Positions 27,691 through 39,632 of a DNA stretch of 64,000 bases are shown one piece after another (positions within the stretch are counted from its first letter, which is position 1; each line of letters starts with the position of its first letter). The translations under genes were made by a program, and so were the position numbers. The notes under the pieces were generated by a model. The model saw nothing but the letters and a program-made list of their open reading frames with translations, did no database searches and had not been told where the DNA came from. Source of the stretch: Pantoea rwandensis (lineage in GTDB: Bacteria > Pseudomonadota > Gammaproteobacteria > Enterobacterales > Enterobacteriaceae); NCBI RefSeq assembly GCF_002095475.1, contig NZ_MLFR01000001.1, positions 186,001-250,000 on the forward strand. Direction: 5' to 3'.

Positions 27691-28287
27691 TCAGTGATTC
27701 TGATGGCCAGCAAGCTGCTGGCTGATGAATTGAGTGGTCAGCGTGCGGGCAATACCCAGATCGAAGGGTTTACCGCTCAGTGCTGCACGTAGCCAGAGTC
27801 CGTCGATTAACGATGCCAAGCCGTGAGCGGCGAGTCGGGCATGTTCGCGCGGCAATTCGCGACGAAATTCAGCCGCCAACGTGGAGAACAAGCGTCGACT
27901 ACTCACGCGCTCAAGACGGCCCAACTGCGGCTGATGCATGCTGCTGGCCCAGAAATCCAGCCAGGCTTTCATCGCGGCACTGTGCACCTGCGTGTCATCA
28001 AAGTTACCTTCAACAATGGCCAGTAAACGCGCTTCGGTCGTCGCTGCTGCCAGCGGTTTCAATCTCGCGGCAACCGCATCGCGTAATTGGCGCGTGACAT
28101 CCCGCATGGTGGCTTCCAGCAGACCGTTTTTGTCTTTGAAGTAGTGACTGATGATGCCGGTTGAGACGCCCGCACGGCGCGCAATTTGCGCAATCGTGGC
28201 GTCATTAATCCCGACTTCGTTAATGGTATCGAGGGTTGCATCAATCAGTTGCCGACGACGAATCGGCTGCATTCCCACCTTTGGCAT
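27691..28287 (-). CDS. betI: TetR-family repressor of choline-betaine genes
   Basis: 198 residues, starting [19 protein letters not shown], nearly the same as E. coli BetI; the HTH is [19 protein letters not shown]. It represses the bet genes and is relieved by choline. The ATG at 28287 with GGAG upstream matches the E. coli start; the frame continues to 28347 without similarity. Only 13 bp separate it from betB. Confidence 0.95.
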   Translation of the reverse strand: MPKVGMQPIRRRQLIDATLDTINEVGINDATIAQIARRAGVSTGIISHYFKDKNGLLEATMRDVTRQLRDAVAARLKPLAAATTEARLLAIVEGNFDDTQVHSAAMKAWLDFWASSMHQPQLGRLERVSSRRLFSTLAAEFRRELPREHARLAAHGLASLIDGLWLRAALSGKPFDLGIARTLTTQFISQQLAGHQNH

Positions 28288-28334
28288 GACTCCAGCTCCA
28301 CCACAATGTAAGGGCACCATTAAAACTTTTTTTG

Positions 28335-28348
28335 ATTGCACGTTCAAT
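28335..28348. promoter_or_regulatory. Probable BetI operator
   Basis: ATTGCACGTTCAAT is an inverted repeat (ATTG-N6-CAAT) in A+T-rich DNA, 48 bp upstream of betI and within the betI/betT divergent region. It resembles the ATTGAACGTTCAAT-type element I associate with bet promoters. The assignment rests on position and symmetry. Confidence 0.55.
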
Positions 28349-28540
28349 ATAAAAAAGAAATTTGTTAGGATGCTGTGCTTCGATTGTTACAAAAACGCAG
28401 CGGTGAACCGGGCTATGCGGGATATCGCCAGTAGAAAGCACCAAATGGAGGGAACACAGGGGAGTAAACAACAACAAGACCAGGCGAACTGGTCACGCTA
28501 ATTCATTGAGTCATTACAGGAAATTAACCAGAGGTAACCG

Positions 28541-30571
28541 ATGATTAATCCACCTGCCAGTGAAAAAGACAGAATCAATCCCGTGGTGTTTTTTACCTCG
28601 GCCGGACTGATTCTGACATTTTCACTTGTCACTATCTTCTACAGCGAGCTGGCTGCGAGCTGGATTCAGACCGCAGTCAATTGGGTCACATCCACGTTCG
28701 GCTGGTACTACATGCTTGCCGCCACGCTCTACATTGTTTTCGTGGTGTACATGGCCTGCTCGCGTTACGGCGCGATCAAACTCGGGCCAGAACAGTCCAA
28801 ACCTGAATTCAGCTTGCTAAGCTGGTCTGCCATGCTGTTTGCCGCCGGTATCGGTATCGATTTGATGTTCTTCTCGGTAGCTGAACCGGTTACGCAATAT
28901 ATGCAACCGCCCGAAGGCGCAGGCCAAACCATGGAAGCGGCGCGTCAGGCCATGGTGTGGACGCTGTTCCACTACGGCGTGACCGGTTGGTCGATGTATG
29001 CGCTGATGGGCATCGCACTGGGCTACTTCAGCTATCGCTACAATCTGCCGCTGACTATCCGTTCTGCGCTCTATCCTATCTTTGGCAAACGCATTAATGG
29101 GCCGATTGGCCATACTGTCGATATCGCGGCAGTGGTCGGCACCATCTTCGGTATTGCCACCACGTTAGGTATTGGCGTGGTGCAGCTCAACTACGGCTTG
29201 AATGTCCTGTTTGATATCCCGGAAGGCTTCACCGCGCAGGCAGCTTTGATTGTGCTGTCCGTAATTATTGCCACCATTTCGGTGACATCCGGTGTGGATA
29301 AAGGCATTCGTATTCTGTCGGAACTGAACGTAGCGCTGGCGCTGGGATTGATCTTGTTCGTGTTGTTTATGGGCAAAACTGATTTCCTGTTGAACGCGCT
29401 GGTGCTAAACGTCGGTGATTACATCAACCGCTTTATGGGCATGACGCTGAACACCTTTGCGTTTGATCAGCCGAGAGAGTGGATGAACAGTTGGACCCTG
29501 TTCTTCTGGGCATGGTGGGTTGCCTGGTCACCCTTTGTTGGCTTGTTCCTCGCACGTATTTCACGTGGCCGTACCATTCGTGAGTTTGTACTCGGGACGC
29601 TAATTATTCCGTTCACCTTTACCTTGTTGTGGCTGTCGGTATTCGGCAATGCGGCACTGTATGAAATCATTCACGGTGATGCGGGCTTTGCACAGGAAGT
29701 GATGGCGCATGCTGAGCGTGGTTTTTACAGCCTGCTGGCACAGTATCCTGCCTTTAAGTTCAGCGCGTCTGTTGCCACCATTACCGGCATGCTGTTCTAC
29801 GTCACCTCAGCAGACTCAGGTTCGTTGGTATTGGGTAACTTCACGTCAAAACTGAAGGACATCAACAGTGATGCGCCGAACTGGCTGCGTATCTTCTGGT
29901 CGGTAGCAATTGGTGTGTTGACTATGGGTATGTTGATGACCAACGGCATCTCAGCACTGCAAAACGCCACGGTAATCATGGGCCTGCCATTTAGCTTTGT
30001 GATCTTCTTTGTTATGGCCGGATTGTATAAATCGCTGAAGGTGGAAGATCATCGTCGCGCCAGTGCCAGCCGAGAAACCGCGCCCTACATTCCGGCCAGT
30101 AACGATCGTTTAAGCTGGAAGAAACGCCTGTCACGTCTGATGAACTATCCCGGCACGCGCTATACCCAGCAGATGATGGAGAGCGTTCTGTTTCCCGCGA
30201 TGCAGGACGTAGCAAAAGAGCTGGAATTGCGCGGCGGACGCGTGTCTCTTGAACGTATTGAGGCGGAAGAAGAGCATCCGCTGGGCTATCTTGATCTGCG
30301 GGTGATGCTGGGCGAAGAGCAAGACTTCGTTTATCAAATCTGGCCGCAGCAGTATTCGGTGCCGGGCTTTACCTATCGTGCCCGCAGCGGTAAATCGACC
30401 TATTACCGACTCGAAACGTTCCTGCTGGAGGGTAGCCAGGGCAATGACTTGATGGACTACAACAAAGAGCAGGTGATTATCGATATTCTCGATCAGTACG
30501 AACGTCACCTTAACTTTATCCATCTCCACCGCGAAGCGCCTGGGAGTAATATTACTTACCCAAGCGTGTAA
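28541..30571 (+). CDS. betT: High-affinity choline:H+ symporter (BCCT family)
   Basis: A 676-residue BCCT transporter (E. coli BetT has 677). Twelve membrane segments span about 15-500, with the BCCT signature FFWAWWVAWSPFVGLFLARI. A cytoplasmic C-terminal domain of about 170 residues follows, implicated in osmotic control in the family. It is divergent from betIBA and supplies their substrate. Ribosome-binding site AGAGG. Confidence 0.95.
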   Translation: MINPPASEKDRINPVVFFTSAGLILTFSLVTIFYSELAASWIQTAVNWVTSTFGWYYMLAATLYIVFVVYMACSRYGAIKLGPEQSKPEFSLLSWSAMLFAAGIGIDLMFFSVAEPVTQYMQPPEGAGQTMEAARQAMVWTLFHYGVTGWSMYALMGIALGYFSYRYNLPLTIRSALYPIFGKRINGPIGHTVDIAAVVGTIFGIATTLGIGVVQLNYGLNVLFDIPEGFTAQAALIVLSVIIATISVTSGVDKGIRILSELNVALALGLILFVLFMGKTDFLLNALVLNVGDYINRFMGMTLNTFAFDQPREWMNSWTLFFWAWWVAWSPFVGLFLARISRGRTIREFVLGTLIIPFTFTLLWLSVFGNAALYEIIHGDAGFAQEVMAHAERGFYSLLAQYPAFKFSASVATITGMLFYVTSADSGSLVLGNFTSKLKDINSDAPNWLRIFWSVAIGVLTMGMLMTNGISALQNATVIMGLPFSFVIFFVMAGLYKSLKVEDHRRASASRETAPYIPASNDRLSWKKRLSRLMNYPGTRYTQQMMESVLFPAMQDVAKELELRGGRVSLERIEAEEEHPLGYLDLRVMLGEEQDFVYQIWPQQYSVPGFTYRARSGKSTYYRLETFLLEGSQGNDLMDYNKEQVIIDILDQYERHLNFIHLHREAPGSNITYPSV

Positions 30572-30578
30572 ACAGAGG

Positions 30579-30596
30579 GGCGGCCAAAAGGCCGCC
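30579..30596. terminator. Hairpin between betT and the VWA gene
   Basis: GGCGGCC-AAAA-GGCCGCC is a perfect 7-bp G+C stem directly after betT, followed by TTAAAAG. It lies between convergent genes and could serve both, although neither side has a clean T tract. Confidence 0.55.
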
Positions 30597-30605
30597 TTAA
30601 AAGTA

Positions 30606-32024
30606 TTAAAGCGTTAACGCCGCGTTGCCCGGATTGGCAATAACCAGTCGGCCAACGTGGTAATCATTGCCGTTACTGTCATTTTCATGGCTCACCACTT
30701 CAAGTTTCGCAGTCGATGCCACTGCAGTGAATTGCCCCTGCAACGTCACCCATTGATCTTTGACGGTCAGCTCTACAACATCCGTGATGTCTTTGCCATC
30801 GACGCGCAGTGACAATTTTGGCGTTGTCAATTTTGCAATCACGCGCTTAGTCCGAATCATGAAGATGTAATCACAGTTAGGTTGCAAACCAGATAGCGAT
30901 TTTTGCAGGATCACCCCTGCATGAGGTTTGCCTGGTGCGGTTTTGAAATAAATGCCTTTAGTTTTATTGTCTGGATAATCCACCATATCGAAATCGTGAC
31001 CGACTTCACCGGCTTGCCAGTTATTCCAGTTGCCGTCTGTAAACAGCGTTGCATCGACAAAGTCTGGTGCGGTCGGCTGAAGTTGTGCCTCAGAGGTGGC
31101 GGTGGGCGGAACGTGACGGTGTGGCGCGGCGTTTTCACTATGGTCATGGTCGTTACAGCGGCACCCCCCTGATGAACCTGCATCACCTTTGGGCCCACAG
31201 GCATCAACCAATTTGTCGAGAATACCTGCCAGGGTATTTACTGCGCGTATAATTTCTGGCGCCTGCTCGCAAATGCTGCTGCCTTGATGATTCTGAGCGC
31301 CGCTATCAGTTGCCGTCGTCTTACCCTCTAACCGATCGGCCTCCGCTTGTTTCTCGGCGATAGCTTCTGCGGGTGGAACTAGCCCGGCGCAAATGGTGTC
31401 TTTCAAGACTTGGGTAAAATCTGCTACACCTCGCGTATAAATATAGTGCTCACCGCCGGTACGCAGCGCCAAACGCTTATATTCCACAATCATTTTTTGT
31501 TCGTCGTCATCAGATGGGTAGGGGGTGCTTTCGTGAGGTGTACCCAGGTAGGTGTGTACTTTGACGCTTTGAGCAATGGCGGTTTTTATAGCGTTATTGC
31601 AGGCCTCAATCCGTGCGTTATTCAGCACCATATCGCCGCCTTCCAGACTCTCATCACCCAGTACAAACAGGTTGCGTTCTGCGCCATCACGCCAGTCAAA
31701 GTATTGGCTGACGTCCTCTACCGCGCGAGCCACATCTTCTTGCGCACCGGCACGCGCCGCCGTGTTATAAACGCGGCCTTTTAAGCTGTTTCCTGCCACG
31801 CCAAGGGTGTTTAGATAGCTGCGCACCGATTGTTCGAACTTACTGTTTTTGAATTGCCCTTCAATACCAAGAAATTCAACGCGCAAATCTGAAGGGCAAG
31901 ATGCTGTTGCCACTTCAATCGCGCGGTTAAGTGCTTCACTCAGTGCCGTCGCTTCGTCCGCCATTGAGTTGCTGGTATCAATGACAATAACCAGATCAAC
32001 TTTTTTGGTTGCTGAAAAACTCAT
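30606..32024 (-). CDS. Orphan von Willebrand factor A protein with His/Cys-rich linker and beta-sandwich end
   Basis: 472 residues, no signal peptide or membrane segment. Residues 8-215 form a VWA domain with a complete MIDAS start (Asp16, Ser18, Ser20 in VIDTSNS), so metal-dependent ligand binding is expected. Residues 220-310 are a low-complexity linker with a Cys/His cluster at 288-304 (Cys288, Cys290, His293, His295, His302, His304), able to bind metal. Residues 320-465 look like a jelly-roll, carbohydrate-binding-like domain (NWNNWQAGE, GVILQKSLSGL). No AAA+ ATPase, TerD or chaperone partner lies nearby, as most cytoplasmic VWA proteins have. Function unknown. Confidence 0.75.
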   Translation of the reverse strand: MSFSATKKVDLVIVIDTSNSMADEATALSEALNRAIEVATASCPSDLRVEFLGIEGQFKNSKFEQSVRSYLNTLGVAGNSLKGRVYNTAARAGAQEDVARAVEDVSQYFDWRDGAERNLFVLGDESLEGGDMVLNNARIEACNNAIKTAIAQSVKVHTYLGTPHESTPYPSDDDEQKMIVEYKRLALRTGGEHYIYTRGVADFTQVLKDTICAGLVPPAEAIAEKQAEADRLEGKTTATDSGAQNHQGSSICEQAPEIIRAVNTLAGILDKLVDACGPKGDAGSSGGCRCNDHDHSENAAPHRHVPPTATSEAQLQPTAPDFVDATLFTDGNWNNWQAGEVGHDFDMVDYPDNKTKGIYFKTAPGKPHAGVILQKSLSGLQPNCDYIFMIRTKRVIAKLTTPKLSLRVDGKDITDVVELTVKDQWVTLQGQFTAVASTAKLEVVSHENDSNGNDYHVGRLVIANPGNAALTL

Positions 32025-32367
32025 TTTAGATCCTTTTATGGGTAGAGGTTTGTTGATAAAAATTAAGTAAAGCTACTCAATTTAACAAAAGGCTAGAAGT
32101 AAAATTAAGAAGTTGCAATGCTTGTCATCCAGTGTAATGCATATGACATATTGTATTTTATATATTTATCAATATGATAATTAACTGATGGCTAAAATCC
32201 TAAAAATTAAACACATTAGTTATGTTGACGTTATGGGTGTTTAAAAAATGGTTTTTGCACTTTTTATTGGTACTGATCTGAGTATCAGGCATCGTCAAGG
32301 TTGTATGACTGCTCACGTGCAGCAGATTGAGAGCTAGACTAACAAGCTGCTCTTAAGAGGAAAGAAA
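32025..32367. other. 343-bp A+T-rich divergent region between VWA and uvsE genes
   Basis: It must carry the promoters of both genes. A CTG-N10-CAG element occurs at 32273-32288, but its centre does not resemble a LexA box. No other motif is convincing. AGAGGAAAG ends the region as the uvsE ribosome-binding site. Confidence 0.5.
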
Positions 32368-33327
32368 ATGAAATTGGGTTTCGCATGCAAGTATTTGGAT
32401 GCACAGGCTAAGCAGCCTTTTCCGTTTAAAACCACCACACGCACTCGTTTTCTCGGTCTTGATCGCGAAGCGCAGGCCAGTTTGTTAGCGCTGTTGGCTA
32501 CTCACAATCTCGAAAACCAACTCCACATGTTGAATCAGCTGGCGCAACTGCCCGATGAGCTGCGTATGATGCGCATTGGCAGCGATCTGCTACCGCTCTT
32601 TACCGTGCCAGAGGCCACAGCCATTTATGCGGAGTTAATGCCCGACCTACAGCCACTGTTAAGCCGCTGCGGCGATGTTGCACGAGCCAATAACATCCGC
32701 CTCTCATTCCATCCCGGACAATATTCGGTGCTGGCCTCAGACAATGAAGGGGTGGTGGATCGTGCGATCGACGATGTGGAGTATCACGCCCTGTGCGCGG
32801 TGGCGATGGGCTATGGTCGCCAGTTTCAGGATTTCAAAATTAATATTCATATGAACGGGAAGAAGGGGATTGAGGGTTTTCGCGCGTCCTTCCAGCGACT
32901 CTCTCCTGAAGCACGTAACATGCTGACGGTAGAAAATGATGAAATATCCTGTTCGATAGATGATGTGTTACAGGCACGCGATCTCTGCCCGGTGGTATTG
33001 GATATTCACCATCATTGGGTGAAAGAGAATCTGTATATTCAGGCGAATGATCCACGTGTACCACTGATTATTGAATCCTGGCGCGGTGTCCGTCCGGTGC
33101 TGCACTATTCTATTGCGCAGGAGGGCATTATCCCCGATCACGGTTTTCCTCATCAGCAGGATTTAGCCGTGAATAAAGTGAAGTTGCGCGCCCATGCAGA
33201 TTATTACTTCAATCAAACGCTGAATGACTGGGCTTTGTCATTCAGCGATTTCGATATCATGTGTGAAGTGAAAATGAAAAATCTGGCACGCGATAGATTG
33301 TACTTTTATTCACTGTCACGAAGCTAA
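32368..33327 (+). CDS. uvsE: UV DNA damage endonuclease (UvsE/UVDE-like)
   Basis: A 319-residue TIM barrel. MKLGFACKYLD at the start, RIGSDLLPLF, LSFHPGQYSVLAS, FKINIHMNGKK, LTVENDE, VVLDIHHHWV and HADYYF are the successive UVDE motifs; the His, Asp and Glu residues in them bind three metal ions. Such enzymes nick 5' of UV photoproducts, starting an alternative excision repair. It stands alone on its strand. Family members occur in a minority of enterobacteria, so lateral transfer in the past is possible. Confidence 0.88.
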   Translation: MKLGFACKYLDAQAKQPFPFKTTTRTRFLGLDREAQASLLALLATHNLENQLHMLNQLAQLPDELRMMRIGSDLLPLFTVPEATAIYAELMPDLQPLLSRCGDVARANNIRLSFHPGQYSVLASDNEGVVDRAIDDVEYHALCAVAMGYGRQFQDFKINIHMNGKKGIEGFRASFQRLSPEARNMLTVENDEISCSIDDVLQARDLCPVVLDIHHHWVKENLYIQANDPRVPLIIESWRGVRPVLHYSIAQEGIIPDHGFPHQQDLAVNKVKLRAHADYYFNQTLNDWALSFSDFDIMCEVKMKNLARDRLYFYSLSRS

Positions 33328-33338
33328 ATAAATGAAAC

Positions 33339-33363
33339 GGGTGAATATACTCATTACTCACCC
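33339..33363. terminator. Hairpin between convergent uvsE and secreted-protein genes
   Basis: GGGTGA and TCACCC pair around a 13-base interior that adds further pairs. It lies between two convergent stops and probably ends one or both transcripts; no T tract follows. Confidence 0.4.
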
Positions 33364-33370
33364 CTAATCA

Positions 33371-33868
33371 CTATTTTCTTGCGGCAGCCATTCCTTGCTG
33401 AGTGGCCTCGATCGCTATTTTATAGCCAGCCGCGGTGGCCTTATCGTTGGTGGTTTGTGCCGCGGCTTCATGATCTTTTACTGCCTTAACCAATTGCGGC
33501 TCCATCTGCTTATCCATGTCATTGATGGTCCAGTTGGCCCCTTTATAACAGGTGAAGCTTATCACTTTGCGGTACTCTGTTTCGCTGTAGCCTGTATCTT
33601 CAAGGGACATTTGATGACCCAGAATTTCTTGTGTCATTTTATGGAATTTATTGACGGCATCCTGTGGCGCAATCACATCACAGATGTGCTGCACTTTTTT
33701 ACTGAATGACGCACGATCAATTTTGGCTTCATTAAGAATTTTCTGGTGAGATTCCAGGTTTTTGTGTGAGTCTTGGGTAAATTGATTGTCAGGTTTCCCT
33801 GATAGAACGACTTCAGCATGAGCCGCGGTTGAAAGGAATAGCGCAGCAAGGACAATGGTTAATTTCAT
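33371..33868 (-). CDS. Small secreted protein of unknown function
   Basis: 165 residues with a clean Sec signal (MKLTIVLAALFLSTAAHA, cleavage likely after AHA). The mature part is helical and charged, with two cysteines (in HICDVIAP and SFTCYKG) that could form a disulfide, and an Ala/Lys-rich C-terminal helix ending AAARK. AGGAGT before the ATG supports a real gene. I do not recognise the family. It lies just after yfiB on the same strand, behind a hairpin, so a shared envelope role is possible but unproven. Confidence 0.75.
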   Translation of the reverse strand: MKLTIVLAALFLSTAAHAEVVLSGKPDNQFTQDSHKNLESHQKILNEAKIDRASFSKKVQHICDVIAPQDAVNKFHKMTQEILGHQMSLEDTGYSETEYRKVISFTCYKGANWTINDMDKQMEPQLVKAVKDHEAAAQTTNDKATAAGYKIAIEATQQGMAAARK

Positions 33869-34014
33869 AATGACTCCTGTCGTAGTGATGAAAATATTAA
33901 TTGTAATGGATGCTGAATGATGAAAGTTTTCACCGGCTGGGCGTGGGTTTATTTAAACCGAAACCGTGAATGGGTCGGATAGTATTAGAGTTAAAAATAA
34001 GAATCAATTTATTT

Positions 34015-34034
34015 AGGGCAGAATAGACTGCCCT
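34015..34034 (-). terminator. Hairpin after yfiB
   Basis: AGGGCAG-AATAGA-CTGCCCT forms a perfect 7-bp stem 20 bp beyond the yfiB stop, followed on the minus strand by AAATAAATT. It probably ends the yfiRNB transcript. Confidence 0.5.
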
Positions 34035-34054
34035 ATTAATAACGAAGGGGAAGC

Positions 34055-34525
34055 TTAAGGCGAGGTGATGATAACGGCCACACGGCGATTCTGTGCTCGA
34101 CCTTGCGCGGTATTATTGCTGGCAATCGGGGCGGTCATGCCCAAACCGCGCGTAATAATATTGGCGCGTGGCACGGCGGCTCCTTGTGCCCATTGCGCAG
34201 CGACCGCATCTGCGCGTTCCAAAGAGAGCTGTTGGTTGTAATCTGCTTTGCCGTAATTATCAGTATGCCCATCTATGCGGACATGCTGAAGACCGGTCGC
34301 CGCGAGGCTCTTTGCCATATTGGCAATCGTGGTTTTGCTCGTGGGAGTCAGCTCTGACTCGTTAACACCAAACAGAATTTTTTCTGACAAACCCAGGCCC
34401 CAGCCTTCGCTGTTCTCGGTAAAGCCAGCATTTTGCATGGCTGCAATCTGTGCCGCACTAAAACGTCCCTGAGACTGACAGCCAGCGCAGACCAGAACAC
34501 ACATCAACAGAAAAATCTTTTTCAT
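34055..34525 (-). CDS. yfiB: OmpA-like lipoprotein of the YfiBNR switch
   Basis: 156 residues. A lipoprotein signal ends at Cys16 (VLVCAGC), and the OmpA-C peptidoglycan-binding domain follows (RIDGHTDNYGKADYNQQLS, then NRRVAVII). Order and sequence match E. coli YfiB. It sits in the outer membrane and, under envelope stress, sequesters YfiR and so frees the cyclase YfiN. Its ATG overlaps the yfiN stop by four bases. Confidence 0.93.
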   Translation of the reverse strand: MKKIFLLMCVLVCAGCQSQGRFSAAQIAAMQNAGFTENSEGWGLGLSEKILFGVNESELTPTSKTTIANMAKSLAATGLQHVRIDGHTDNYGKADYNQQLSLERADAVAAQWAQGAAVPRANIITRGLGMTAPIASNNTAQGRAQNRRVAVIITSP

Positions 34526-35736
34526 ATCCTTACCTTATTTATCCCTTTGTTTTTGTACATGTTCATATCTGCACGCTCAAGAATCGACTCTACGCTATCG
34601 CCATGCTGTGACCAGGCGAAACCAATGGTCACAGAGGTGGTGATGGGTGTGCCTTCAGCAATCATGATTTTTTGTGCGATGGTTTCACGAATCTCTTCGG
34701 TGAGCTGTTGCAGTTGCGATTCCGTCGCACGGCTGGTGATCAGCATGGCGAACTCATCACCGCCAAGTCGGGCAACCAAATCCTGTTTATAGGCCAACGC
34801 CAGCAAACGTGAGCCGATAGCACGTAACACCTCATCGCCTGCTGCATGTCCCCAGTTGTCATTGATACTCTTAAAGCGATCGCCGTCGAGGAACAGTAAA
34901 ACAAATCGTTCCTGCGCGAGTTGCGCATCCAACAATGTGGTCAAGCGGGCGACAAATGCGGCGCGGTTTGCTAATCCAGTCAGCGGATCTTCCAGCGCTT
35001 TGGCCGCTAACGACCGGTTATCACGCAGCAAAGACGTTTGCAGTGACTGCATCTCTGCTAATAGCGAATTAAGGTCTTCTGAAAACAGCTGAAATTCTTT
35101 GGTAGGGCTTTCAGGAATACGCAATGAGAAATCACCAGAGCGGATTACATAGTGAATCGAGCTGGTGATATTACGTAATGAAACCAAAATACCGCGATGT
35201 AGCAATGCACTCAGCAGGGAAGCGACGATCAGCACGCACAACATGCCACTGGTTAAAATCATCACAGAATAACGAATAAAATCAGCGGCACCTGTCACGG
35301 TGCCCACCAGCGTCAACGTACCCACGGTGTTCTCGGCATGAACGATATTCACGCTGAACGGACGGGCGTAAATCCATTCACGTAGGAAATTTTGGTACCA
35401 ACCGCTTCGCTGTTGCTGATCTTGCCAGTCAACCAAGACGGTTTGGTCATCGGTGACCAGTTTTGCCGAGGCGAACATACCTTCATTCCCCAGGGTGGCA
35501 ATTTTCTTGTGCGCGTCATAGCTGTCTTCAAAAACCGTGGCAGCCGTCAGACTGTTGCTCAACGTGGCGGCAATCAGCTCTAGATTCCTTTTCTCGTAAC
35601 GTTTAATAAACAGTAACGATGTGGAAGTGAGCAGTAGCCAGCACAGCAATAAAATAACCGCTGAATTAATGATGCTGATTTTGCGTAGTTTGATGCGGAT
35701 AGATGATTTTTCATTTTTAATTTTATCTATTTTCAT
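34522..35736 (-). CDS. yfiN: Membrane diguanylate cyclase of the YfiBNR switch
   Basis: 404 residues. Two membrane segments (about 24-45 and 158-180) flank a periplasmic domain; a HAMP-like linker and a GGDEF domain follow, with an intact GGDEF at 325-329. It makes c-di-GMP from GTP when not held by periplasmic YfiR, favouring biofilm over motility. No allosteric RxxD I-site is visible where expected. The ATG at 35736 lies one base after the yfiR stop and has GGAAG upstream; an open extension to 35823 overlaps yfiR and is not used. Confidence 0.93.
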   Translation of the reverse strand: MKIDKIKNEKSSIRIKLRKISIINSAVILLLCWLLLTSTSLLFIKRYEKRNLELIAATLSNSLTAATVFEDSYDAHKKIATLGNEGMFASAKLVTDDQTVLVDWQDQQQRSGWYQNFLREWIYARPFSVNIVHAENTVGTLTLVGTVTGAADFIRYSVMILTSGMLCVLIVASLLSALLHRGILVSLRNITSSIHYVIRSGDFSLRIPESPTKEFQLFSEDLNSLLAEMQSLQTSLLRDNRSLAAKALEDPLTGLANRAAFVARLTTLLDAQLAQERFVLLFLDGDRFKSINDNWGHAAGDEVLRAIGSRLLALAYKQDLVARLGGDEFAMLITSRATESQLQQLTEEIRETIAQKIMIAEGTPITTSVTIGFAWSQHGDSVESILERADMNMYKNKGINKVRI

Positions 35737-35737
35737 C

Positions 35738-36310
35738 TTATTGGCTTCCTTTGCGCGACAGCAACAACACATCCGGGCTAACGCGAACACCACTACGGGC
35801 CAGCGAATCGAGATTAACGGCAAACATAGGATGATCGGTATTCAATATCAGGCAAAACGCGGCACCCATTGCGCAATCTGGATTATTTTCTGCCAGCGAC
35901 AGCACGGCTCTGTCTTTTTCTAACGCCAGCAGTTCAGTCTGTTTCTGTGGCGACTGGTCACCGAAATAGATGGCATCACAGCGGGTGCTCGCCAAATCGC
36001 TCTCTGTGTTGAGATAAACCACGCTAAAAGGCAGTGAGGTCGCGATGGGACTGGCAGGGAAAGCAATATGCTGTGCAGAAGAGAACACGCAGAGTTGCGG
36101 GGCATCCTTTAGGGCGGGCCAGCGCGTAAAGCTGATGATACCGCTGACAATACGATTCGCTTTGTCATCTTTTCCCGTGGCCAGGGCAGGAGATGAAAAC
36201 GAAAAGAGCAACAGCACGCAGGCAGTCATGCAGATAAACGCCGCTTTAAGCTGAGCAAAAAGCAGAAAAAACACTTCACGTAGGTGAAGACGAGGTTCGA
36301 AACGTAACAT
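35738..36310 (-). CDS. yfiR: Periplasmic repressor of YfiN
   Basis: 190 residues with an N-terminal signal segment (about 25-45, ending SSPALA). The mature part contains SGIISFTRWPAL, the C-x-F-S motif, RCDAIYFGDQSP, CLILN and FAVNLDSLARSGVRVSPDVL, matching E. coli YfiR. It inhibits YfiN from the periplasm and responds to redox stress through disulfides. The start at 36310 (GGA upstream) is a choice; an inner ATG at 36229 would give a shorter signal but lacks a ribosome-binding site. Confidence 0.9.
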   Translation of the reverse strand: MLRFEPRLHLREVFFLLFAQLKAAFICMTACVLLLFSFSSPALATGKDDKANRIVSGIISFTRWPALKDAPQLCVFSSAQHIAFPASPIATSLPFSVVYLNTESDLASTRCDAIYFGDQSPQKQTELLALEKDRAVLSLAENNPDCAMGAAFCLILNTDHPMFAVNLDSLARSGVRVSPDVLLLSRKGSQ

Positions 36311-36462
36311 GCCGCAATTCCGCTGGATTAATCGCGGAAATAGTACCATTGCCATTTATAAAAGAGTACTGGTGATCACGACACCAAAATTCTTATTTTT
36401 TAATACAGTTGGATAATCAGATCCATTTATTCATAGAGATTGAAAAATACGGTCTAAAGATT

Positions 36463-36486
36463 TTGGGCGCAGTAAAATGCGCCCAA
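36463..36486 (-). terminator. Terminator after ascB
   Basis: TTGGGCGCA-N6-TGCGCCCAA is a perfect 9-bp stem 12 bp beyond the ascB stop, A+T-rich on the exit side (AATCTTTAG on the minus strand). It separates the asc operon from yfiR. Confidence 0.65.
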
Positions 36487-36497
36487 TAAAAATCGGG

Positions 36498-39387
<2,890 letters not shown>

Positions 39388-39444
39388 GGATATTGGGTCT
39401 CTGATTATTTGAGTAGGGTAGAACTGTCAACACGTGACTTATGA

Positions 39445-39456
39445 GAAACCGGTTTC
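39445..39456. promoter_or_regulatory. AscG operator
   Basis: GAAACCGGTTTC is a perfect palindrome 58 bp upstream of ascF in the ascF/ascG intergenic region. It matches the TGAAACCGGTTTCA element described for AscG in E. coli, except for the outer base on one side. Confidence 0.75.
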
Positions 39457-39632
39457 ACAAAATCATGAAGAGGCAGGTTTAATCAGGCAAGTTATTTAAA
39501 ATTTGATGTTCATAAATGTGATATCGATCGTTTTCAGCCGAAAAGGACGTTCATTGCTGCACAGAGAAAAACTCCCGTGCAATTCGCAGCTTAGGTACAC
39601 TGCTGTTATCAGAAGGCAAAGTTGAGTGAAAA

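Noticed and set aside
32273-32288. LexA box upstream of uvsE
   Set aside because: CTG-N10-CAG is present, but the central ten bases (ATCTGAGTAT) do not follow the TATATATATA-like core, so binding is unlikely.
34522-35823. Longer YfiN starting at 35823
   Set aside because: The extra residues are yfiR read in another frame and contain a Cys run; the ATG at 35736 right after the yfiR stop is the natural start.
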